Shown here piece by piece: positions 55,913 to 64,000 of a stretch of DNA of 64,000 nt. A program made the position numbers and the translations under genes. This stretch comes from Phaeovulum vinaykumarii. Its GTDB lineage: Bacteria > Pseudomonadota > Alphaproteobacteria > Rhodobacterales > Rhodobacteraceae. The notes under the pieces are model-generated. The model had not been told where the DNA came from and did not search any database. It saw only the letters and a program-made list of their open reading frames with translations. The stretch covers positions 496,001 to 560,000 of the forward strand of contig NZ_FTOM01000002.1 of assembly GCF_900156695.1 (NCBI RefSeq), given 5' to 3'. Numbering within the stretch: the stretch's first letter is position 1; each line of letters opens with the position of its first letter.

Positions 55913-57271
55913 TCAGCTGTGATAGGCGCTTTCGCCGTGCGAGGTGAGATCCAGACCCTGACGCTCGCTTTCGGTGTCGACGCGCAGGCCCATCACCATG
56001 TCCACCAGCTTGTAGAGGACGAACGAGGCGATACCGCACCACAGGATGGTCACGCCCACGGCTTTCGCCTGGATGAACACCTGGCTGGCGATCGAGAAGG
56101 CATCGCCATCCGGGCCACCGGTGCCGCCCAGGGCCGGCGAGGTGAAGATGCCGGTGCCGATGGCGCCGATGATGCCACCCACGCCGTGGATGCCGAACAC
56201 GTCCAGGCTGTCGTCATAGCCGGCCTTGATCTTCACGACCGCCACGAAGAAGTAGCAGACCGCCGAGGCGACGGCGCCCAGCACGATCGCGCCCACCGGG
56301 CCGACCGTACCCGCAGCCGGGGTGACGGCGACCAGACCGGCGACCAGACCCGAGGCAGCGCCCAGCATCGAGGCCTTGCCGCGCAGGATGCCTTCCAGCA
56401 GCGACCAGGCCAGGATGGCGCCGGCGGTGGCGGTGAAGGTGTTGATCATGGCCAGACCGGCGCCGCCGTTGGCTTCGAGGTTGGAACCGGCGTTGAAGCC
56501 GAACCAGCCGAACCACAGGATCGCGGCACCGACCAGCGTCAGCGTCATCGAGTGGGGGGCCATCATGTCCTTGCCGTAGCCGATACGCGGCCCGATCACG
56601 AGAGCACCGACCAGAGCGGCCACACCGGCGTTGATGTGCACAACGGTGCCGCCGGCGAAGTCAAGCGCGCCCCAGTTGAAGATCAGGCCCGCGCCATCCC
56701 AGACCATGTGGGCGATCGGGAAATAGACCACGGTGACCCACAGCGCGATGAACACGAGGACCGACGAGAATTTCGCGCGTTCGACGAACGACCCGATGAT
56801 CAGCGCGGCGGTGAGCGCGGCGAAGGTCATCTGGAACGAGATGAACACGAATTCCGGGATCACGACCCCGTCGGTAAAGGTCGCGGCCATGCTGTCCATG
56901 GTGACGCCGGCCAGGAACATCTTGCTCAGGCCGCCCCAGAACGGCGAGGTGCTGCCGCCGAAGGACATCGAATAGCCCCAGAGCACCCAGATCACCATCA
57001 CCAGCGCGGCGATCAGCGTGGTCTGCATCAGGACCGACAGCATGTTCTTGGAGCGCACGAGGCCGCCGTAGAACAGCGCAATGCCGGGAATGATCATGAA
57101 GAAGACCAGAAGCGTCGAGGTCATCATCCATGACACGTCGCCCTTGTCCATGATGGGGGCGGCTTCCGCCGCCGCTTCGGTCACGGCTTCGGTGGCGTCC
57201 TGGGCCCAGGCCGGCAGCGCGGTCAACGCGCCCAGCGACGCGAGCCCCGCGATTTTGTTGAAATGTTTCAT
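55913..57271 (-). CDS. amtB: Ammonium transporter AmtB
   Basis: AmtB conducts ammonia/ammonium through the inner membrane and is blocked by GlnK. The 452-residue protein starts with a signal peptide (AGLASLGALTALPAWAQ), then 11 membrane helices with TLLVFFMIIPGIALFYGGLV, DFAGGTVVHINAGVAALVGA (pore histidine), GAAILWFGWFGFNAGSNLEA and FGIHGVGGIIGAIGTGIFTS (second pore histidine). The start at 57271 is chosen because the signal peptide begins there. It lies 31 bases downstream of glnK. Confidence 0.97.
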   Translation of the reverse strand: MKHFNKIAGLASLGALTALPAWAQDATEAVTEAAAEAAPIMDKGDVSWMMTSTLLVFFMIIPGIALFYGGLVRSKNMLSVLMQTTLIAALVMVIWVLWGYSMSFGGSTSPFWGGLSKMFLAGVTMDSMAATFTDGVVIPEFVFISFQMTFAALTAALIIGSFVERAKFSSVLVFIALWVTVVYFPIAHMVWDGAGLIFNWGALDFAGGTVVHINAGVAALVGALVIGPRIGYGKDMMAPHSMTLTLVGAAILWFGWFGFNAGSNLEANGGAGLAMINTFTATAGAILAWSLLEGILRGKASMLGAASGLVAGLVAVTPAAGTVGPVGAIVLGAVASAVCYFFVAVVKIKAGYDDSLDVFGIHGVGGIIGAIGTGIFTSPALGGTGGPDGDAFSIASQVFIQAKAVGVTILWCGIASFVLYKLVDMVMGLRVDTESERQGLDLTSHGESAYHS

Positions 57272-57302
57272 CTGTTCGTCTCTTCCCTGATCCGTTGTCG
57301 CG

Positions 57303-57641
57303 TCAGAGCGCATCGTCGTTGGTTTCGCCGGTGCGCACGCGAACCGCCTGCGCCACGTCCAGCACGAAGATCTTGCCGTCGCCGATCTTGTCGGTCTTGG
57401 CGGATTTCAGGATGGTCTCGACCACCTCGTCGGCCAGCTGGGCGGGCACGACGATCTCGAGCTTGACCTTCGGCACGAAGTTCACGGCATATTCGGCGCC
57501 GCGATAGATTTCGGTATGACCCGACTGCGAGCCGAACCCCTTGATTTCGGTGACCATCATGCCGCGCACGCCGATGGCGGTGAGCGCCTCGCGCACCTCC
57601 TCCAGCTTGAACGGTTTGATCGCTGCAATGATCAGTTTCAC
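57303..57641 (-). CDS. glnK: PII nitrogen regulatory protein GlnK
   Basis: GlnK senses 2-oxoglutarate and ATP/ADP and gates AmtB. The 112-residue protein has the two PROSITE PII regions: the T-loop YRGAEYAVNFVPK, with Tyr51 as the uridylylation site, and the C-terminal GDGKIFVLDVAQAVRVRTGE. The pairing with amtB is the standard glnK-amtB operon. GlnD, which modifies Tyr51, is encoded at 430-3237 in the same window. Confidence 0.96.
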   Translation of the reverse strand: MKLIIAAIKPFKLEEVREALTAIGVRGMMVTEIKGFGSQSGHTEIYRGAEYAVNFVPKVKLEIVVPAQLADEVVETILKSAKTDKIGDGKIFVLDVAQAVRVRTGETNDDAL

Positions 57642-57782
57642 GTCTTGTCCCTTCCCTTGTCAGCACGACTTCCGATGCCGGCTGGGGCATCCGATGCCGC
57701 CAGAAGGCGCCTTCGCACGCGGCTGCACAAGAAAAGGGCAGGGGGGCAGGGGGGCGAAAACATGCCGGTATGCACAATTTTT

Positions 57783-57802
57783 GCACAAAGCGCGCTTTGT
57801 GC
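57783..57802. promoter_or_regulatory. 20-bp palindrome between glnK and the PBP gene
   Basis: GCACAAAGCGCGCTTTGTGC is a perfect 20-base palindrome in the 275-base divergent region, set in A/T-rich flanks unusual for this genome. It may be an operator for glnK-amtB; the arms GCAC/GTGC resemble an NtrC half-site but the spacing (12 bases) does not fit NtrC. Confidence 0.5.
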
Positions 57803-57916
57803 TTAAATATTGCGCTTCACGAAAACCGAATCGCAGGGCAAACCGGCTCCACATCGTCCCGCGGGGCGTGTAATCTGGCCGGCAAAAGAACGGCCGGAAG
57901 GGGCGAGGGCACAGGC

Positions 57917-60214
<2,298 letters not shown>

Positions 60215-60250
60215 CCGCCCGCGGGGCCATGCCCCGCGCCAAGCAGACAT

Positions 60251-60276
60251 GAAAACGCCCGCCGGAAGGCGGGCGT
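60251..60276 (-). terminator. Terminator of mlaA-mlaC
   Basis: ACGCCCGCC and GGCGGGCGT form a perfect 9-bp stem around a GGAA loop. Read leftward the stem is followed by TTTTC, so it acts for the leftward mlaC gene, 46 bases after its stop. Confidence 0.8.
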
Positions 60277-60322
60277 CCTGCATTCTGGGGGGGGCGTTCT
60301 GGACGGATCGGGGCGCGGGGGC

Positions 60323-60916
60323 TCAGACGCGGCCCAGATCGGCGATCAGCGCATCAAGGTTGCCGCGGTTGCGGTCCAGCATCGCGCCGATCTCGGTGCG
60401 TTCGGCCGCCAGCATGTTCACGCCCTCGACGATGATGTTGAAGAACAGGTAGCGCCCCGAGCGGTCCGAGACATGCCAGCGCACCTCGAAGGGGGCCTCG
60501 CCGCGCAGATGCGCGATGCTCGACACCTCGTAGAAGCTCTTGACCGGGCGAGCGCCCGTGACTTCGAAGCGCGAGCCGATGAACTCGCGGAAGCGCCGGC
60601 CGTATTTGTGCGAGATATAGGCGCGGAAGGCCGGGGTGAAGGCGTCGAGCTGCGCGCGCGTGGCCGAGCGCGCCGCCACCCCCAGCGCCGAGCGCGCGAT
60701 GGTCGGCACATCGGCATAGCGCGAGAAGATGCGCTCGAAGGCCTGATACATCTGCGCTTCCGACCGGCTTGCGGAGATGGCCGCGTTCACCTCGGACAGC
60801 GCCGAGTCGATCAGGCGGCGGGCCTCGTTCTCGTTCAGCGCGAGGGCGGGCGCCGGCACGATCAGCGCCGCAGCCGAGGCGGCAAGGATCTGGCGGCGGG
60901 TCAGGTTACTGGGCAT
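60323..60916 (-). CDS. mlaC: MlaC family phospholipid-binding protein
   Basis: MlaC shuttles phospholipids across the periplasm between the MlaA outer-membrane complex and the MlaFEDB transporter. The 197-residue protein has an export signal with twin arginine (NLTRRQILAASAAALIVPAP) and the family body (YQAFERIFSRYADVPTIARS, FTPAFRAYISHKYGRRFREF, FFNIIVEGVNMLAAERTEIG). The start overlaps the end of mlaA by 11 bases. The twin arginines may direct it to the Tat pathway. mlaFED are not in this window. Confidence 0.92.
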   Translation of the reverse strand: MPSNLTRRQILAASAAALIVPAPALALNENEARRLIDSALSEVNAAISASRSEAQMYQAFERIFSRYADVPTIARSALGVAARSATRAQLDAFTPAFRAYISHKYGRRFREFIGSRFEVTGARPVKSFYEVSSIAHLRGEAPFEVRWHVSDRSGRYLFFNIIVEGVNMLAAERTEIGAMLDRNRGNLDALIADLGRV

Positions 60917-61703
60917 AGGGATCCTCGTAGGGGTCGATCGCGGCGGCATCCGCGGCCGCCTTGTCCCCGATTTCATGGCGCCGGTTCTGGAGATAGAGCA
61001 GCCGCGTCTGCGCATAGCTGTCGGCGCTGTCATAGAGCAGGCCGTCGACCGTCGCGGTGAAGCGATAGCGCGCGTTCAGCTTGTCGGCCACCTTGACCGC
61101 CAGAATGCGCCCGGTGTTGGGGGCCTCGGCCACGCGGCCGACGGGGTCCAGCGCCAGGTCGACCACCTTGCCGACGGCGCCGCGCATCGTGGTCGGGCCC
61201 AGGACCGGCAGTTCGAGATACGAGCCCTCGCCCGCACCCCAGACGGCCAGCGTCTCGCCGAAATCGGTGTCCGAGGCGGGCAGACCGAAATCCTGGCCGG
61301 CGTCGATCAGACCGCCCAGCCCGAACAGCGTGTTGACCGCAAAGCGCAGCGTGGCCCGGCCCGCGGCGTCCAGGTCGCCCTGAAGCAGCCGGTTGACCGC
61401 ATTGCCCGGGTTGCGCAGGTTCTGCGCCAGGTTCGAGACCGCGATCCGCCCCGGCTCGGGCGTCACCGTGCCATAGATCTGCGCGGCCGGCCGGACCGCG
61501 GCGCGATCGAGATGCGTGTTGAACGCATGCATCGTGCGGTTGGTGGGTTCGAGCGGGTCGTCGATCCCCGCGGCCATGTTCGCCGCCCGCGTCGCCGGAT
61601 CGGCGGCACAGCCGGCCAGGGCCGTGCCCAGGGCCAGCGCGGCCACGGCGGCGCGCAGGGGGTGCCCGGCGGGTTGCAGGGCGGAGGGGCTTGTGCTTTT
61701 CAC
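60906..61703 (-). CDS. mlaA: MlaA (VacJ) family outer-membrane lipoprotein
   Basis: MlaA removes phospholipids from the outer leaflet of the outer membrane. From the GTG at 61703 the product is 265 residues, with a signal ending in the lipobox TALAGC, then the VacJ signature DPLEPTNRTMHAFNTHLDRA, FAVNTLFGLGGLIDAGQDFG and SYLELPVLGPTTMRGAVGKV. An upstream ATG at 61817 would give a signal too long for a lipoprotein. mlaC overlaps the 3' end. Confidence 0.93.
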   Translation of the reverse strand: MKSTSPSALQPAGHPLRAAVAALALGTALAGCAADPATRAANMAAGIDDPLEPTNRTMHAFNTHLDRAAVRPAAQIYGTVTPEPGRIAVSNLAQNLRNPGNAVNRLLQGDLDAAGRATLRFAVNTLFGLGGLIDAGQDFGLPASDTDFGETLAVWGAGEGSYLELPVLGPTTMRGAVGKVVDLALDPVGRVAEAPNTGRILAVKVADKLNARYRFTATVDGLLYDSADSYAQTRLLYLQNRRHEIGDKAAADAAAIDPYEDPYAQ

Positions 61704-61885
61704 GCGTCTGTCCGGGTCTTGCTGGTGTCGGATGCGCGGCGGACGTGACACGCCGCCTGCGTTGGGCCATATCATGACCGCAACCCGAAGGTAAGGGGGC
61801 CTGCCTGCCCAAGACAAGGGCGCCGGGGCGAACTTTCCGCAGGAACGGGCTGCAAACGAGCGAAAGCGGCAGGGGGAAAGGCATC

Positions 61886-63622
61886 ATGCGCAATCCGCAG
61901 ACAGCGGCGGGACGGGCCGAGCTTGCCGGCGCGCGCAAGGGCATGACCGGCGCGCTGATCGCCGTGGGGGTGTTCTCGGCCGGCGTGAACCTGCTGATGC
62001 TGACCGGGCCGATGTTCATGCTTCAGGTCTATGACCGGGTGCTGGGCAGCCAATCGCGCGAGACGCTGGCCGCGCTCTTTGCGCTGGTGGTGTTCCTGTT
62101 CCTGATCATGGGCGTGCTGGATTGGGCGCGCGGGCGGATGATGGCGCGGCTGGGCGCGCGGCTCCAGAGCCGCCTTGAGGCGCGCGTCTTCGAGGCGGCG
62201 CTGACGCGCAACGGCCAGGCGCCGGGCGACCCGGCTGCGGCGGCGGCGCTGCGCGATCTGGAAGCGGTGCAGAAATTCATGGGTGCGCCGGTGGCCACCG
62301 CGCTGTTCGATCTGCCCTGGGCGCCGTTCTTCCTGCTGGCGGTCTTCATCTTTCACCCCTGGCTGGGCTGGGTGGCCACGGCCGGGGGGGCGGTCCTGCT
62401 GGCAACGACCTTTCTCAACCAGGCGCTGACGCGCGCCCCGCTGCACAAGGCGACGGCGGCGTCGCTGGCGGCCGAGCGCATGTCCGACAGCCTGCGCGAC
62501 GAATCCGAGCTGATCGCGGCGCTGGGTATGCGCGGGGCCAGCCTTGCGCGCTGGCGCAAGGTGCGCGGCCAGGCGTTGCGCGCGGCGATCGCGGCCACCG
62601 ATGTCGGCGGCGGGCTGACCGTCTTCACCCGCAGCTTCCGGCTGTTCCTGCAATCGGCCATCCTGGCGATGGGCGCGCTTCTGGTGCTGCGCGGCGAGGT
62701 GACGGCGGGCGCGATGATCGCCTCGTCGATCCTGATGGGGCGCGCGCTGGCTCCGGTCGAGCAGACCATCGCCGGCTGGCCGCTGGTGCAGCGGGCCCAG
62801 GAAGGCTGGGCGCGGCTGGCGGTGCTGCTGTCGGCGGTGCCCGCGCCCCAGCCGCGCACCGCGCTGCCACGCCCGCGCGCGCTGATCGAGGCGGCCCAGC
62901 TTTCGGTGGTGCCGCCGGGGCAGGGCACGGCAACGCTGCGCATGGTGGGCTTTCGCGTCGACCCCGGTCAGGCGATGGGGGTCATCGGGCCCTCGGGGTC
63001 GGGCAAGTCGACGCTGGCGCGCGCCATCTGCGGCGTCTGGCGCCCGGCGGGCGGCTGGATCCGGCTCGATGGCGCCGCGCTCGATCAATACGACCCCGAC
63101 GTGCTGGGCGGGCTGATCGGCTATCTTCCGCAGAACGTCACCCTCTTCGACGGCACCATCGCCGAGAACATCGCCCGGCTGGCCACGCCCGATCCGCAAA
63201 AGGTGGTCGAGGCCGCGCAGAAGGCCGCCGCGCATCGCATGATCCTGGATCTTCCGCAGGGCTATGACACGCCGGTGATGCAGGCGGGCGGGCGCCTGTC
63301 GGGCGGGCAGATCCAGCGCATCGGGCTGGCGCGCGCGCTTTATGGCGACCCGGTGATGGTGGTGCTCGACGAGCCCAACGCCAATCTCGACAACGAGGGC
63401 AGCCAGGCGCTGAACCTGGCGATCCGGTCGCTCAAGGCGGCGGGGCGGTCGGTGGTGATCATGGCGCACCGTCCCGCCGCGATCGCCGAATGCGATACGC
63501 TGATGGTGCTGGAAGGCGGTCTGCGCCGCGCCTTCGGCCCGCGCGACGAGGTGCTGAAATCCATGGTCCAGAACGCCGCAGAGATCTCGCGCTCGGGCGG
63601 TGCGGGCGGAGGTGTGACATGA
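61886..63622 (+). CDS. Type I secretion system ABC permease/ATPase (PrtD-like)
   Basis: A 578-residue fused permease and ATPase of the type I protein secretion family. The N-terminal half has the PrtD/LapB-type start (GVNLLMLTGPMFMLQVYDRV) and five to six membrane helices. The C-terminal half has Walker A (GVIGPSGSGKSTLARAICGV), the ABC signature RLSGGQIQRIGLARALYGDP and Walker B VMVVLDEPNANLDNEG. Its partner fusion protein begins in its stop codon (ATGA). The exported substrate is not identified in the window. Confidence 0.92.
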   Translation: MRNPQTAAGRAELAGARKGMTGALIAVGVFSAGVNLLMLTGPMFMLQVYDRVLGSQSRETLAALFALVVFLFLIMGVLDWARGRMMARLGARLQSRLEARVFEAALTRNGQAPGDPAAAAALRDLEAVQKFMGAPVATALFDLPWAPFFLLAVFIFHPWLGWVATAGGAVLLATTFLNQALTRAPLHKATAASLAAERMSDSLRDESELIAALGMRGASLARWRKVRGQALRAAIAATDVGGGLTVFTRSFRLFLQSAILAMGALLVLRGEVTAGAMIASSILMGRALAPVEQTIAGWPLVQRAQEGWARLAVLLSAVPAPQPRTALPRPRALIEAAQLSVVPPGQGTATLRMVGFRVDPGQAMGVIGPSGSGKSTLARAICGVWRPAGGWIRLDGAALDQYDPDVLGGLIGYLPQNVTLFDGTIAENIARLATPDPQKVVEAAQKAAAHRMILDLPQGYDTPVMQAGGRLSGGQIQRIGLARALYGDPVMVVLDEPNANLDNEGSQALNLAIRSLKAAGRSVVIMAHRPAAIAECDTLMVLEGGLRRAFGPRDEVLKSMVQNAAEISRSGGAGGGVT

Positions 63623-64000
63623 GCCAGACAGGAAACGGCCCCGACGGCGGCGCGCGCAGGGAAAGCGGCGTGCCGGGGCGGCCCGAAAGCGCCCCGCCCG
63701 AAAGCGCCCCGCCCGAAAACGCCCCGCCCGACGGCGCCCGCGCCGAAAGAACCCCGCCCGCAGGCGCTGCGCTGGGCCGGATCACGCCGGCGCAGGCCTC
63801 GCCCGCCGAGACGGCGCCGTCCCCCGCAGCAGCCGCCGCCCCCGCGGAAGGCGCGGCGCAGGACTGGCCGATGGGCGCCCCCTTGCGCGTGGGGATCGTG
63901 GCGCTGGCCGTTCTGGTGCTGGGCTTTGGCGGCTGGGCGGCGGGCACCTCGATCGCGGGGGCGGTGATCGCGCCCGGCGTGGTGCAGGTCGAACAGAGCC
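63619..64000 (+). CDS. HlyD-type membrane fusion protein, N-terminal part (cut by window edge)
   Basis: The first 127 residues of a type I secretion membrane fusion protein. An unusual N-terminal region of about 90 residues is rich in Pro, Ala and Glu and includes tandem PESAP units. It is followed by one membrane helix (GIVALAVLVLGFGGWAAGT) and the start of the periplasmic part (GAVIAPGVVQVEQS), as in HlyD/PrtE proteins. It is coupled to the ABC transporter gene by ATGA. The rest lies beyond the window. Confidence 0.88.
   Translation, partial: MSQTGNGPDGGARRESGVPGRPESAPPESAPPENAPPDGARAERTPPAGAALGRITPAQASPAETAPSPAAAAAPAEGAAQDWPMGAPLRVGIVALAVLVLGFGGWAAGTSIAGAVIAPGVVQVEQS
63683..63742 (+). repeat. 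15-bp tandem repeat inside the HlyD-type gene
   Basis: Four units of 15 bases close to CCCGAAAGCGCCCCG encode P-E-S-A-P, P-E-S-A-P, P-E-N-A-P and P-D-G-A-R in the cytoplasmic N-terminus. The near identity of the first three units suggests recent slippage; the copy number may vary among strains. Confidence 0.8.

Noticed and set aside
57783-57802. NtrC binding site upstream of glnK.
   Set aside because: The arms resemble GCAC/GTGC but are 12 bases apart instead of about 7, so only a generic palindrome is claimed.

Overview
The window is a GC-rich chromosomal segment from an alphaproteobacterium of the Rhodobacterales, most likely a purple phototroph near Rhodobacter or Rhodovulum; the genus is an inference from gene order and protein families. 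It carries about 60 tightly packed genes, many overlapping by ATGA, plus the RNase P RNA. I saw no insertion sequence, prophage, CRISPR array or tRNA.

Region 1 (1-22.4 kb) is mainly housekeeping: murJ (partial), glnD, an LppC-type lipoprotein, rsmI, a YraN nuclease-fold protein, gshB, a YifB/ComM ATPase, a glutathione S-transferase, a group II rpoH with a candidate extracytoplasmic-stress promoter, a ChaN-like lipoprotein, coaBC, dut, a membrane-anchored MoeB/ThiF protein, an UPF0173 hydrolase, gatC-gatA, an Excalibur-type lipoprotein, an amidase, rnpB, a TerB-like protein, rpmG, two tandem DUF6455 genes behind an FNR-type box, and a dipeptidase.

Region 2 (22.4-55.1 kb) is one arm of a photosynthesis gene cluster. 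Leftward from the bchF promoter runs bchF-bchN-bchB-bchH-bchL-bchM-lhaA-puhA-puhB-puhC-(98-aa gene)-acsF-puhE. Rightward run the regulators ppaA and ppsR, then bchE-bchJ-bchG-(PucC-like)-bchP-idi. A leftward crtA-bchI-bchD-bchO block faces a rightward crtI-crtB-tspO block. Together they encode Mg chelatase, the methyltransferase, both oxygen-dependent (AcsF) and oxygen-independent (BchE) cyclases, dark protochlorophyllide reductase (BchLNB), 3-vinyl hydratase, bacteriochlorophyll synthase, geranylgeranyl reductase, the reaction-centre H subunit with assembly factors, and early plus terminal carotenoid enzymes. Six exact TGT-N12-ACA boxes and one imperfect box mark PpsR control of bchF/ppaA, bchE and crtA/crtI, and an FNR-like box sits upstream of bchE. 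The second half of the usual cluster (crtCDEF, bchCXYZ, puf) is absent: after tspO the window passes to a MarR regulator and nitrogen genes.

Region 3 (55.2-64 kb) holds a marR gene, glnK-amtB (GlnK keeps the tyrosine that GlnD, encoded at the other end, would uridylylate), a class A penicillin-binding protein, mlaA-mlaC, and a type I secretion ABC transporter followed by the start of its membrane fusion partner.

The least described items are the FNR-boxed DUF6455 pair, the low-complexity tails on CrtA and TspO, the apparent CTG start of bchD, the C11 tract inside acsF, and a small family of intergenic tandem repeats.
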